Source of the DNA: Patescibacteria group bacterium
GTDB lineage: Bacteria; Patescibacteriota; Patescibacteriia; Buchananbacterales; GWA2-38-13
DNA length: 58,777 bases
Direction of reading: 5' to 3'
Assembly: GCA_028712155.1 (NCBI GenBank)
Contig: JAQTQO010000005.1
Location: forward strand, 1-58,777
Positions 14,632 through 24,791 of this stretch are shown here, piece by piece. How positions within the stretch are numbered: position 1 is the stretch's first letter; every line of letters begins with the position of its first letter. The translations under genes were made by a program, and so were the position numbers. The notes beneath the pieces are model-generated. The model was not told the DNA's origin and searched no databases. It was given only the letters and a program-made list of their open reading frames with translations.

Positions 14632-14637
14632 ACAATC

Positions 14638-15318
14638 ATGAAAACAATCGTTTTTTCTCTCGGCGGGTCGCTGATCGCGCCCGACGGCATTGACACGAAG
14701 TTTCTCGCCGGATTCCGGCGGGTGATTTTGCGTTTTATCGCGAATGGCAACCGGGCGATCATCATTTGCGGCGGGGGAGACACGGCGCGGACGTACGCGA
14801 AGTCGGCGCGGACAGTGAACCGTTCATTGACGGCCGAACAGCTCGACTGGCTTGGCATTCAGGCGACCAAGATCAATGCCTGGCTGGTGCGCGACGTGTT
14901 CGGTCACACCGCCGAATATGCCTTGCAGTATGACCCGACCGTGAGGATCCGCACCGCAAAGCGCATCATCGTCGGTTCAGGCTGGAAGCCCGGCTGCAGT
15001 TCGGACAAGGATGCGGTGCTCGCGGCAAAAACTTACGGTGTCAAAACGGTGGTGAATCTTTCGAATATCGACTACGTGTACGACCATGACCCGCGGAAAT
15101 TCAAGTCGGCGAAACCCCTGCCGTCGCTGACCTGGGCGGCGTTCCAAAAAATAGTCGGCAGCACGTGGCGCCCCGGGGCGCATGTGCCGTTTGATCCCGT
15201 GGCATCCCGCTTGGCGCGGCGCCTCGGTATCGCGCTCGTCATTGTGCGCGGCAGCAATTTGGCAAATCTGAGATCTCTTTTGAGCGGGAGAAAATTCCGG
15301 GGCACGCTGGTTTCCTAG
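14638..15318 (+). CDS. pyrH: UMP kinase, archaeal type
   Basis: 226 residues of the amino-acid kinase fold: FSLGGSLI at the start, CGGGDTARTYA near 41 for ATP/phosphate binding, NLSNIDYVYDHDPRK near 140 and FDPVASRLARRLG near 184. The shortness and the pattern resemble the archaeal-type uridylate kinase, which phosphorylates UMP to UDP, rather than the usual bacterial hexameric PyrH (about 240 residues). It follows the decarboxylase after 6 nt. OMP decarboxylase at 23496 would supply UMP. Confidence 0.8.
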   Translation: MKTIVFSLGGSLIAPDGIDTKFLAGFRRVILRFIANGNRAIIICGGGDTARTYAKSARTVNRSLTAEQLDWLGIQATKINAWLVRDVFGHTAEYALQYDPTVRIRTAKRIIVGSGWKPGCSSDKDAVLAAKTYGVKTVVNLSNIDYVYDHDPRKFKSAKPLPSLTWAAFQKIVGSTWRPGAHVPFDPVASRLARRLGIALVIVRGSNLANLRSLLSGRKFRGTLVS

Positions 15319-15328
15319 CGGCGGGCCA

Positions 15329-15372
15329 TAAAAAAAGAGCGCCCCCGACCGGAGAGGCCGAGGGCGTTTTTT
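15329..15372. terminator. bidirectional terminator
   Basis: CGCCCCCGACC/GGCCGAGGGCG stem with A7 before and T6 after, serving the pyrH-like gene on the plus strand and the membrane protein on the minus strand. Confidence 0.85.
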
Positions 15373-15378
15373 GGGTGC

Positions 15379-15990
15379 TCACATGAGCTTGATGGCGGTG
15401 ACCACGGCGGTCGCCAGCCAGATCGAGATCGCGGAAAGCACAGCGAGCCGGTCAATGCGATGATTGACGACCCAGCTGGTTTCCAGTACGGCCACGACCG
15501 GAAAGACCGCGAGGATTGCCCCAGTCCACCAGATCACTGATGGTGGGGCAGGGGAGAGAACATAGAGTCCCAGGATCGTCAACTGCACGGACATGAACGC
15601 GATGTGCGCCCAGCCGGCCGGGCTCAGATCGTGCCACCAGTAGCTGACGTTACTTCCCGACGCATGGTGGTCCAAAAAGTGCAGGCCGAATGCCGGATCT
15701 TTTGGGTTTGGCCACCACAGGCGATGGAATCGCCAGGTCACGATGACGGCCGTCACGAACAGGGCGGCCGTCCGGTACCATGGTTCCCACTCGAGGTGGT
15801 CCCAGATGATACCGTTGACGACCGGCAGAAGCAGCCCGTCGCCGATGCACACCGCCCAATGGCGGAAGTACGTCAGCTTGAGCGTCGGGTCCTTCTTGGG
15901 GTGGGCGAAAAGCGCCCCGTCGATCGCCGAGTACAGCAGGGGGAGCACGCCGCCGAACAGCGCAGTGATTGCCGCAATCTGCCAGGACAC
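15379..15990 (-). CDS. multi-pass membrane protein, unknown
   Basis: 203 residues with five or six hydrophobic segments. Notable internal motifs are WRFHRLWWPNPKDPAF and FLDHHASGSNVSYWWHDLSPAGWAH, rich in His and Trp and possibly lumenal or metal-binding. No family is recognised. The start is GTG at 15990, fixed by GGAGGT upstream. It is a single-gene cassette: promoter TTGACA (16068-16073)-17-CATTAT (16045-16050) and a terminator at 15329-15372. Confidence 0.7.
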   Translation of the reverse strand: MSWQIAAITALFGGVLPLLYSAIDGALFAHPKKDPTLKLTYFRHWAVCIGDGLLLPVVNGIIWDHLEWEPWYRTAALFVTAVIVTWRFHRLWWPNPKDPAFGLHFLDHHASGSNVSYWWHDLSPAGWAHIAFMSVQLTILGLYVLSPAPPSVIWWTGAILAVFPVVAVLETSWVVNHRIDRLAVLSAISIWLATAVVTAIKLM

Positions 15991-16130
15991 GATTGACCTC
16001 CGGTTTGAAAATGTTCAGGTTCGGACAGAAACAGACAACCGGTAATAATGGCATATTTATAATGTATTGTCAAGATATTTATGCATAACATTCACGTTCA
16101 AGTGAGAGACTGGTACAATACCTAGTATCT

Positions 16131-17606
16131 ATGGGATGGCTTGATGAAGGAACGCGACGGCAGCGGCGTCACCAATTACTGCTGCTGCTGGTGATCGTGT
16201 GGCTTGGGATGGCGGCCTGGGGCCGTTTTAAGCCGTTGCCGCGCGGTATCAGTACGGCCAGCCCGGTGTACGACGTGCCGACCGCGCAGGTACGGCTGCT
16301 TGCTGACGTGACGGCGGTTGACGCGAGCGGCAACCGTTTCACCCGGCAGGAGATTTTTGATGCGGTGCGGGCGATGATTTCCGGCGCCAAACGTTTTGTG
16401 GTGCTGGATTTTTTTCTTTTCAACGAGTACCGCGGACCGGTGCCCGGCGCTTACCGCGACCTGACGGCGGAATTGACCGCCGCGCTTTTGGATAAACGCA
16501 CAGCGCAACCCGATGTCCCCATCGTTTTGATAACCGATCCGGTCAATACGGTGTACGGCGGCGCGGCCGCGCCGGAATTGGAGCGTCTCAAAAGCGCGGG
16601 CGTGCAGGTCGTGATGACGGATTTGAATCAGCTGCGGGATAGCAACCCCTGGTATAGCGGCGCCTGGGATTTTACGGCGCGGTGGTTGGGAAATCGTCCC
16701 GGTGGAAAATTGCTCGCCAATCCCTTCCAGTCGTCCACGCGCGTCAGCCTGCGCTCGTGGCTCGCCCTGTTGAATTTCAAGGCCAACCACCGGAAAGTGG
16801 TGATCGCCGATCGCGGGAGCGACGTGGTCTCGTTGGTGGCGTCATTCAATCCCCACACCGGCAGCGTCGAAAACAGCAACGTAGCCGTTGAGTTCACCAA
16901 CGGGCCGTGGCGCGAGCTCATTTCCAGCGAACAGGCGGTCGCGGCGTTCTCGGGCAGTCCGTTTTCCGTCCCCAGCGACGGGTTGGGCACCGCCGCCGGG
17001 GCGGCGACGTCCACCGTCGCCGTGCAGATCGCAACCGAAGGCAAAATCGCCCGCGCGATCGAGCAGCAATTGAGTCACGCCGGTTTCGGCGATGAAGTGG
17101 ATGTGCTGATGTTTTACCTGGCGGATCGGGGCATCGTGCAGGCGCTGATCGACGCCGCCGAGCGCGGAGCAGAAATTCGCGTGATTCTCGATCCGAATAA
17201 GGATGCGTTTGGGCGCGTCAAAGACGGTTCGCCGAACCGGTCTATCGCCATGGAGCTGATGCTGCGGTCGGGCACCCATCTGTCCGTGCGCTGGTACGAT
17301 ACCCATGGCGAACAGGCCCATAGCAAGATGTTTTTGGTGCGGAAAGCCGACGGGACGGCGACGTTGATTACCGGGTCGGCCAACTTTACCAAGCGGAATC
17401 TGCGCGATTTGAATTTGGAGACGGACGTGGTCGTTTCCGGCGGCCGCGATGCCGATCCGCTGCGCCGCGCTTCCGATCTCTTCGCGACGCTGTGGGGAAA
17501 CAGTGGCGCAACTTACACGACTGAGTACGCGACGTATCGCGATGAATCGGTCTTCCGGAGCCTGCGCGTCCGGTTTATGGAACGGGCCGGGATGTGCAGT
17601 TGGTAG
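16131..17606 (+). CDS. membrane-anchored phospholipase D-family protein
   Basis: 491 residues. An N-terminal membrane anchor (about 16-31) precedes two PLD domains. The first HKD motif is NHRKVVIAD near 222; the second is HSKMFLV near 398 followed by GSANFTKRNL. The second lacks the usual Asp at +5 but keeps His and Lys. The family includes cardiolipin synthase, phosphatidyltransferases and nucleases; the substrate is not decidable here. The promoter TTCACG-17-TACAAT puts the transcription start only about 10 nt before the ATG, so the mRNA would be nearly leaderless. Confidence 0.85.
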   Translation: MGWLDEGTRRQRRHQLLLLLVIVWLGMAAWGRFKPLPRGISTASPVYDVPTAQVRLLADVTAVDASGNRFTRQEIFDAVRAMISGAKRFVVLDFFLFNEYRGPVPGAYRDLTAELTAALLDKRTAQPDVPIVLITDPVNTVYGGAAAPELERLKSAGVQVVMTDLNQLRDSNPWYSGAWDFTARWLGNRPGGKLLANPFQSSTRVSLRSWLALLNFKANHRKVVIADRGSDVVSLVASFNPHTGSVENSNVAVEFTNGPWRELISSEQAVAAFSGSPFSVPSDGLGTAAGAATSTVAVQIATEGKIARAIEQQLSHAGFGDEVDVLMFYLADRGIVQALIDAAERGAEIRVILDPNKDAFGRVKDGSPNRSIAMELMLRSGTHLSVRWYDTHGEQAHSKMFLVRKADGTATLITGSANFTKRNLRDLNLETDVVVSGGRDADPLRRASDLFATLWGNSGATYTTEYATYRDESVFRSLRVRFMERAGMCSW

Positions 17607-17649
17607 CCCACTGATACATCGGGCTACCGTCACTGAGTGGCGTGGTAAA

Positions 17650-17690
17650 TAAAAAAGCCCGGAAGAGTCAGACGTGACTCTTCCGGGTGT
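17650..17690 (-). terminator. terminator of the xylose-isomerase homologue
   Basis: CCCGGAAGAGTCA/TGACTCTTCCGGG, a 13-bp stem with a T6 run on the minus strand. Confidence 0.9.
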
Positions 17691-17725
17691 TGGTGTGCGT
17701 CGGTGGGTGCCGAAAGGCTGACGGT

Positions 17726-19063
<1,338 letters not shown>

Positions 19064-19231
19064 CGGTATTCCTCCTGGCAGTTCAACTGCCGCAAAAGGG
19101 TTTTTCCGAAACAAAAAAATTTGCAAAGAGCCCGCTGCCCTCCGCAGTCTGCTAACGGTAATGGAAATTTGCGTTTTTGTCAACTCTTGAGTCCGGAAAT
19201 ATGCTACAATATTCTCATTATCCACCGCCTT

Positions 19232-20023
19232 ATGCCGCATCGCGAAAACCGCGGAAAAACCGCTCTGGTAACCGGCGCATCCGGTGGTATCGGGTTCGCC
19301 TTGGCGCGGGTTTTTGCGCACGAGGGTTACAACGTCGTGCTGGTCGCGCGCAATACGGAAAAACTGATGGCGCGGGCGGAGGAGATCCATACCACCTGCG
19401 GGGTGACGGTGACGGTGATTTCCGCCGACCTGTCGCTGCCGACCGGACCGATCGAGGTGTGCCGCGAACTGCAGTACCACGGTATTCCCGTGCATGCGCT
19501 CGTCAACAACGCGGGTACCGCCACGCACGGCTATTTCGCCGCGTCCGATTGGCAGTCTGAGCTGGCGATGCTTTCGCTCAACATTCTCACGCTCACGCGT
19601 CTGACCAAGATCATCCTGCCGGAGATGCTTGCCCGCGGCGAGGGGAAAATTTTGAATGTGGCTTCAACCTCGGCGTATTTGCCCGGTCCGTTGATGGCCG
19701 TTTACAACGCCAGCAAATCCTACGTGCTGTCGTTTTCCGAAGCGCTGCGCGAGGAGCTGCGGGGGAGCGGCATCCACGTGACCGCGCTCTGCCCGGGACC
19801 GACGCGCACCGAGCTTTACGAGCGCGCGTGCGCCAAACACATCCGGTTGCTGCAGTGGCCCCTGCAAGACCCGGCGGCGGTGGCGCGGATGGGCTACGAC
19901 GGAGTGCGCAAGAACCGGCCGGTGGTGGTCGCCGGCTGGCTGAACCGGTGCTACGTTCAGTGCGTTCGTCTTCTGCCGCGTCGCCTGGTTACCCGGGCCG
20001 CTGCTTACCTGAACGATCGCTAG
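19232..20023 (+). CDS. short-chain dehydrogenase/reductase
   Basis: 263 residues. The Rossmann motif TGASGGIGFA is near residue 14, NNAG near 92, Ser in NVASTSAY near 142 and the catalytic YNASK near 155; PGPTRTE follows. It is a classical SDR of the DltE/YqjQ type that uses NAD(P)H to reduce a carbonyl; the substrate is unknown. The C-terminus extends past the usual fold with a basic, hydrophobic tail that could touch the membrane. A TACAAT box at about 19205 lies just upstream. The aldo-keto reductase gene follows after 11 nt. Confidence 0.88.
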   Translation: MPHRENRGKTALVTGASGGIGFALARVFAHEGYNVVLVARNTEKLMARAEEIHTTCGVTVTVISADLSLPTGPIEVCRELQYHGIPVHALVNNAGTATHGYFAASDWQSELAMLSLNILTLTRLTKIILPEMLARGEGKILNVASTSAYLPGPLMAVYNASKSYVLSFSEALREELRGSGIHVTALCPGPTRTELYERACAKHIRLLQWPLQDPAAVARMGYDGVRKNRPVVVAGWLNRCYVQCVRLLPRRLVTRAAAYLNDR

Positions 20024-20034
20024 TGTTTTTTTCG

Positions 20035-20931
20035 ATGCATAAAGATCCTGCGCCAAACGGCGGGCTGAAAATTCCGTCCAAGGGAGCGAACGGTTTTACT
20101 TTGCCGATCCTGGGTTTGGGCACCTGGCAAATGGGCGGGCGGGAAATGCATAATCCGTCCAACGACGACCGGCGCGATATCCAGGGGATCCGGGCGGCTA
20201 TTGACGCCGGCATCACGCACCTTGATACCGCCGAAGTGTATGCGGCCGGCTTTGCCGAACGGTTCGTCGGTGAGGCCATCCAGGGGTACGATCGGAGCCG
20301 GTTGTTCATCACCACGAAGGTGCACGCGGGCCATCTGCATTACGACGATGTCATCGCGGCATGCCACGCCAGTCTCTCCCGGCTGGGGATCGCGCAGCTG
20401 GATCTTTACCTCGTGCACCACCCCAATCCCGAAATTTCCTTGCAGGAAACCATGCGGGCGATGGATTTTCTGCGGGAAAACGAACTGACGCGGTACATCG
20501 GCGTCAGCAACTTCGACATCCCGCTGCTGGAGGAGGCGATGGCCTATACCAAATACCATGTGGTCAGCAACCAGATCCACTACAGCCTGGTGGCGCGCGC
20601 GTATGAAGAAAACGGCACGCTCGAATTTTGCCGTCAGCATGGTATCCTGGTCACGGCGTACCGGCCGATCGGGAGATCCGGTGAACTGGCGCAGCGCGGG
20701 AACACATTGCTTGACGAGGTGGCGCAGAAGTACGGTAAAACCCCGGCGCAGGTCGCCATTAACTGGGTGATGCAAAAGCCCAACGTCATCACACTGTTCA
20801 AGACTTCTGATCCGGCGCATTTGGAGGAAAACCTCGGCGCCTTGGGGTGGCGTCTTTCCGCTTCCGACGAACGCAGACTTGACGAAAATTTTCCCCCGGG
20901 AATAACCATTAACCTTCCGGGGGAGGGCTAA
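20035..20931 (+). CDS. aldo-keto reductase
   Basis: 298 residues. The catalytic tetrad is visible: Asp in HLDTAEVYA with its Tyr (about residues 64 and 69), Lys in TTKVHAG near 99, and His in LYLVHHPNP near 128. GVSNFD near 160 and the C-terminal NADPH site LFKTSDPAHLEEN near 260 are present. It reduces aldehydes or ketones with NADPH. It is co-directional with the SDR upstream, so the two reductases may be co-transcribed. The start is the ATG at 20035. Confidence 0.9.
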   Translation: MHKDPAPNGGLKIPSKGANGFTLPILGLGTWQMGGREMHNPSNDDRRDIQGIRAAIDAGITHLDTAEVYAAGFAERFVGEAIQGYDRSRLFITTKVHAGHLHYDDVIAACHASLSRLGIAQLDLYLVHHPNPEISLQETMRAMDFLRENELTRYIGVSNFDIPLLEEAMAYTKYHVVSNQIHYSLVARAYEENGTLEFCRQHGILVTAYRPIGRSGELAQRGNTLLDEVAQKYGKTPAQVAINWVMQKPNVITLFKTSDPAHLEENLGALGWRLSASDERRLDENFPPGITINLPGEG

Positions 20932-20949
20932 TTCATTGACGAATTATTT

Positions 20950-21327
20950 ATGCGCAAAATGGCGTGGGCGTGCGGAGGGCTGGCGAGTTTAGTTGGGAGC
21001 CTGGTGGCTCTGCCGGCGCTGGCGCAGCTGAGCGCGACGGTGAACCGGGGGCTGAGCTATTCGACGATCGTCGGATGGGGCACGCAGGATTTGCGGACCA
21101 CCATCATGCTGGTGATCAACATCATCATGGGTTTTTTGGGTATCATCGCGGTGGTCGGGGTGTTCTACGGCGGGTTCAAGTACATGACGGCCGGCGGCAA
21201 CGAGGAACAGGCGGGTGCCGGCAAGACCGCCATTATGGCCGGCGTGATCGGTTTGGCGGTAATTTTCATGGCGTACGCGATCGCGTCATTCGTGGTGCAG
21301 CAGTTGGCGACGGCAACGGGCGTCTAG
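20950..21327 (+). CDS. TrbC/VirB2-like pilin-like membrane protein
   Basis: 125 residues: a signal-peptide-like start ending in LPALAQ (cleavage near residue 26), a short polar part with NRGLSYSTI, then two membrane helices (about 52-74 and 93-118) separated by the loop GGFKYMTAGGNEEQAGAGK. The pattern fits the small two-helix pilin-like proteins (TrbC/VirB2 or PF18895 type) that are very common in Patescibacteria. No secretion ATPase is encoded nearby, so a pilus role is only a possibility. Confidence 0.75.
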   Translation: MRKMAWACGGLASLVGSLVALPALAQLSATVNRGLSYSTIVGWGTQDLRTTIMLVINIIMGFLGIIAVVGVFYGGFKYMTAGGNEEQAGAGKTAIMAGVIGLAVIFMAYAIASFVVQQLATATGV

Positions 21328-21351
21328 CTGATGCGTCGAAATCCGTAGGGC

Positions 21352-22074
21352 ATGTCGGCGTCACTTTTTGCGCAATTTGCAGCATATCCCAACCTCGTGG
21401 TCGCGCTCTCTGAGCGCGACCACGGTTCAATGACGGCCGGCGGCGACCGGACACGCGACCGTGCGGTCACGGCAAACCGCGAGCGGTTTTTCCATGGCCT
21501 GGGGATCGTGCCAACTTCGGTCGTGCGGCCGACGCAGGTGCACGGCAAGCACGTCGCGACCATCGAGCGCACGCACGGTAAGGTACCGGCGGGTGACGGG
21601 CTGCTCACCAATCGGCCCGGTATTTTTCTGTCCGTCACGGTGGCTGATTGTTTGCCGGTGTTTCTGTACGATCCCGGCCGTTCGGTTATCGGAGTACTGC
21701 ATGGCGGGTGGCGATCTTTGGCGTTGGGAATCGTTGCGGAAGCCATGGATCGGATTACCGACAAGTTGAAAAGCCGGCCGGAGAAATTACTGGTGGGAAT
21801 CGGCCCGGGGATTTCCCGCTGCCATTTTGTCGTGCGCCAGGATACCGCCGAACGGTTTGCGGCATACCCGCAGGCTTTCGCCAGGGTGGGGGAGCAAACC
21901 GCCCTTGATTTAAAACAGGTCGTGGTAGCACAGTTCGTGGAGCGCGGCGTCCGCCGCGAACACATCGAGGTGCATCCCGATTGCACCGCCTGTCTGCCGG
22001 AAAAATATTTTTCCTACCGCCGCGATAAGCCAGCCGTGGTGGAGGCCATGGTCGCGCTCATCGGTATAAAGTGA
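21352..22074 (+). CDS. pgeF: purine nucleoside phosphorylase / polyphenol-oxidase family (YfiH)
   Basis: 240 residues. Zn-binding and catalytic blocks of the multicopper oxidase-like YfiH/PgeF family are present: QVHGKHVATIE near 61, VTVADCLPVFLYD near 97 and GVLHGGWRSLALGI near 114, ending with the HPDCTAC block near 206. Members act on purine nucleosides and, in E. coli, help edit peptidoglycan precursors. It starts 24 nt after the pilin-like gene and may share its transcript. Confidence 0.9.
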   Translation: MSASLFAQFAAYPNLVVALSERDHGSMTAGGDRTRDRAVTANRERFFHGLGIVPTSVVRPTQVHGKHVATIERTHGKVPAGDGLLTNRPGIFLSVTVADCLPVFLYDPGRSVIGVLHGGWRSLALGIVAEAMDRITDKLKSRPEKLLVGIGPGISRCHFVVRQDTAERFAAYPQAFARVGEQTALDLKQVVVAQFVERGVRREHIEVHPDCTACLPEKYFSYRRDKPAVVEAMVALIGIK

Positions 22075-22158
22075 AGTGGAAATGGATTGACTTGGGATCC
22101 GCCGTGTGTTAAGCTACTCTGAAGTTTACTGGAACAGATCTTTGGTACGAGGTGGATC

Positions 22159-22503
22159 ATGGAGCATTTGATCGATGAGCACATCGGCGCGTTGGTTTTC
22201 ATCGCGTTCTTCCTCATGCTGGGGGCTCTGTGGATATACTCGAAGTTCCGCGAGTCTTTAAGCAAGAAGGTGGACACCTGCGAAGACTGCGGCGCGATCG
22301 GCCCCAAGCGTTGTCCGGTTGGACACTGCCTGGTGTGCCCGAAGAATGTTTGCGGGAGCGGGCATTGCATCGAGTGCTCGTTTGCGCTCTGCCCCGAAGG
22401 CCACTGTCTGAAGTGCGTTGGCACGGTTACCGAAGGTGGGCGTCCCGAGTGCTTCGCTTGCCACCAAACCGCGCCGCAGCGGCGGCAGTTCGGTCACGGC
22501 TAG
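22159..22503 (+). CDS. membrane protein with three tandem CxxGHCxxC repeats
   Basis: 114 residues. A membrane helix (about 9-28) leads into a Cys-rich domain with 13 cysteines. Three units C-x2-GHC-x2-C start at residues 52, 65 and 78, an exact 13-residue period, flanked by CEDC (41-44) and CFAC (98-101). The layout suggests several zinc or other metal sites beside the membrane. I know no family with this repeat. Cassette features: promoter TTGACT (22087-22092)-17-TAAGCT (22110-22115), Shine-Dalgarno GAGGTGG and a terminator at 22542. Confidence 0.75.
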   Translation: MEHLIDEHIGALVFIAFFLMLGALWIYSKFRESLSKKVDTCEDCGAIGPKRCPVGHCLVCPKNVCGSGHCIECSFALCPEGHCLKCVGTVTEGGRPECFACHQTAPQRRQFGHG

Positions 22504-22541
22504 CGCGCCGCCACACCTCAGACCACCGGATGGGCGCCGTC

Positions 22542-22580
22542 CAAAAAAACCTCGCGAGACCGCGAGGTTCTTTTTTTATT
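22542..22580. terminator. bidirectional terminator
   Basis: AACCTCGCG-AGAC-CGCGAGGTT with A7 before and T7 after; shared by the convergent genes on each side. Confidence 0.9.
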
Positions 22581-22594
22581 CAATTGTGCCGCGG

Positions 22595-23347
22595 TTACCG
22601 GATAATGACTTTGGTTCCAATGTTGGCGAACGCGTACAACCGCTCCATGTTTTCGTATGCGACGTTGACACAGCCGTGCGACATCGGGCGGCCGAAATTG
22701 TCGTGCCAGTAGGCGCCATGGATGTAGTAGCGGTATTTTCCCGTGGTGAAGTGCAGATTCCACTTGGTGTTGGGGTAGTCGAATCCGACGCCGCCGTAGT
22801 GTTTGACCGGCACCTTGTCGAGGATGGCGAATGTTCCCTTGGGCGTCGGCGTCCGCGGCAGGCCGCTGGAAATTGAGAATTCTTCGAGCGTGACGTTACC
22901 GAAAGCGTAGGCGAGGTGCTGGTTTTTCAGCGAGATGGTAATCGTTTTATCCTTCTTCACCGGTGCCGGGGAGAGGGGATCATAGCCTTCGGCAACCTCC
23001 GTTCCGTCCCGGTGGCCGTCGCCGTCGGTATCCGGGTTGGCGACATCGGTGCCGATGGCGATTTCCCAGGCGTCGTTGAGGGAGTCGTTATCCGAATCCA
23101 CGTCGATAAGTTTTTTCTTATTGCCGTAAAGCGGGGAGTACCCCGTGCGCACTTCCTGGCCGTCGAAAAAACCGTCGTGGTCGGTGTCGGCAAGCAGCGG
23201 GTCGGTATGATAGACTCGCAGTTCTTGCTCGTCGGAGAGCCCGTCGCTATCGGTATCCGTGCTGGCGTTGGCGGGCGGAGCGAATAAAAAAAGTACTCCA
23301 ACGATCAGCATCGCGGAGTACGCACGGCCAAAAATAGAATTTTGCAT
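22595..23347 (-). CDS. secreted L,D-transpeptidase with Ca-binding repeats
   Basis: 250 residues. Signal peptide (cleavage near APPANA, residue 28), then four thrombospondin type 3-like calcium motifs (DTDSDGLSD, DTDHDGFFD, DVDSDNDSLND, DTDGDGHRD) at about 31-115, then a YkuD domain with the active-site block HGAYWHDNF...MSHGCVNV (catalytic Cys near 226). YkuD enzymes make 3-3 cross-links in peptidoglycan or attach proteins. The Ca repeats probably form a rigid spacer. An alternative Met lies 13 codons in. Confidence 0.9.
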   Translation of the reverse strand: MQNSIFGRAYSAMLIVGVLFLFAPPANASTDTDSDGLSDEQELRVYHTDPLLADTDHDGFFDGQEVRTGYSPLYGNKKKLIDVDSDNDSLNDAWEIAIGTDVANPDTDGDGHRDGTEVAEGYDPLSPAPVKKDKTITISLKNQHLAYAFGNVTLEEFSISSGLPRTPTPKGTFAILDKVPVKHYGGVGFDYPNTKWNLHFTTGKYRYYIHGAYWHDNFGRPMSHGCVNVAYENMERLYAFANIGTKVIIR

Positions 23348-23429
23348 AGGTTTTTTGTTTTAGTTTTATTTTACTAAATGTATTATACCATTTCTATGAA
23401 TATTTTGCAAGTAATTATGGCAGCGGCAT

Positions 23430-23467
23430 AAAAAAAATCCCCGGTCCAAAGTTATGGGCAGGGGATG
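23430..23467 (-). terminator. terminator of the OMP decarboxylase gene
   Basis: ATCCCC...GGGGAT stem with an 18-nt loop and a T7 run on the minus strand. Confidence 0.7.
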
Positions 23468-23495
23468 GTGATGTCGAACGTGTGGTGTTCCGTTT

Positions 23496-24677
23496 TTACT
23501 TAAATGGATATGCGAGTCCAGAAGCCTCGTAAGCGGATCGCTCGTCCGCGCGGAACTGTGTGATCGCGCGTTCCATCTCAGCCTTGAGTCTGAGCGGTTC
23601 GCCTTCGCCGCCGTATACGGTCATCCACGGGTAGTTGTGCGCGCGGGATGAGGAGAGGATGCCAAGATGACCGGCCATGGGTCCCTTTGGCATATAAAGG
23701 GTCATGATGTTGTCGAACTGGCCTTTCTGGGCGCCAAATCCCGGTACGAGCGCGATGCCATCGGGCCGCAGGAGGCGGAACGCCCGGTCCATCTTGGTGG
23801 TTGCGCCGATGACGGAGAACAGTGGACTGATGCCCTGCTGGTTCAAGTTGTGGTAGTCGCTGAACCGGCTGGTCAGGTACATCATGACTTCGCAGACCGT
23901 GGGCGGACGGTTGAGCCGAGCGGTGAGATCCGCGTAGAGGTCGGGGACCGTGCGGAAATGCATTTGCTTTGCCGAGAGCTCGAGGAGCTCATTGGGCATC
24001 ATCAGCGCGTCCTGCATCGTCGTGCCCGAAGGGTTTGACGTGCGCGTTACCACGACCGCGCCCTTGCCCTTCGTGAAGAAGGGAAGGCCAGGGGAGAGCA
24101 CGTCGTTGCCCATCCAGGTGGTGACCGTCATCGCATCGAAGTCGAACTCGCCGGCGAGCGCCGGAGCGCATTCGTCGTCCGGACCCGACAGGTAGGCGGC
24201 GTAGTAGGGCGCTTGCGAGGTGGCGATGTCGCCGCGCTTGGCGTCGAAGATGACGAAGACCTCGCCCCTCTTGGCGTGCCGTGTCAACCGTTGGCAGACC
24301 CGTTTAAGTATAAAGCCGCCAAACGGTCCGAACTGTTCGTAGCACGCCGCCTGGGGTTTGAAGACCCGGATGCCGCACTCGACCGCGGCATCGATGACGT
24401 CGAACAGGTAGTGGGTGACACCGGCCATCAGCGGTATGAGGCGATTGATGCTCTGCTCGAACAGGCCTTCCACCGCCGCCGCCTGTACGACACGAAAGAA
24501 TCGCCCTTCGATCTCGTGGTAGCGCCCGGGCGAGTTATTCTCGCCGTAACCGGTGTAGAAATCCCGGTTGAGCTTTCCAGAGTCTGGGTCAATGTGGGGG
24601 TCGAGCCCGATGCACAAGCCCGTACCTTGGGCAATCTGCGCCTCCCACAGGCGCAACCCTGCGTTTTTTTGGTCCAT
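23496..24677 (-). CDS. pyrF: orotidine 5'-phosphate decarboxylase, long form
   Basis: 393 residues from the ATG at 24677 (AAAGGAG upstream). GLCIGLDPHID at the start and FVIFDAKRGDIATS near 143 (Lys-Asp catalytic block) identify the type 2 OMPDC; a C-terminal GIALVPGFGAQKGQ phosphate-loop-like region is near 306. It converts OMP to UMP. It is about 80-100 residues longer than usual type 2 enzymes, mainly between residues 185 and 290. Cassette-style gene with its own terminator. UMP kinase is encoded at 14638. Confidence 0.85.
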   Translation of the reverse strand: MDQKNAGLRLWEAQIAQGTGLCIGLDPHIDPDSGKLNRDFYTGYGENNSPGRYHEIEGRFFRVVQAAAVEGLFEQSINRLIPLMAGVTHYLFDVIDAAVECGIRVFKPQAACYEQFGPFGGFILKRVCQRLTRHAKRGEVFVIFDAKRGDIATSQAPYYAAYLSGPDDECAPALAGEFDFDAMTVTTWMGNDVLSPGLPFFTKGKGAVVVTRTSNPSGTTMQDALMMPNELLELSAKQMHFRTVPDLYADLTARLNRPPTVCEVMMYLTSRFSDYHNLNQQGISPLFSVIGATTKMDRAFRLLRPDGIALVPGFGAQKGQFDNIMTLYMPKGPMAGHLGILSSSRAHNYPWMTVYGGEGEPLRLKAEMERAITQFRADERSAYEASGLAYPFK

Positions 24678-24791
24678 CCGGCACACTCCTTTCGCGTGTG
24701 TTGCTATGCCAGGCTTTCCGTGAATTGTACGTCAATGATCAGAAAAAGAGCAGGAAGACCTTAGCATACATAGCTTGCACGTGACAAGTAT

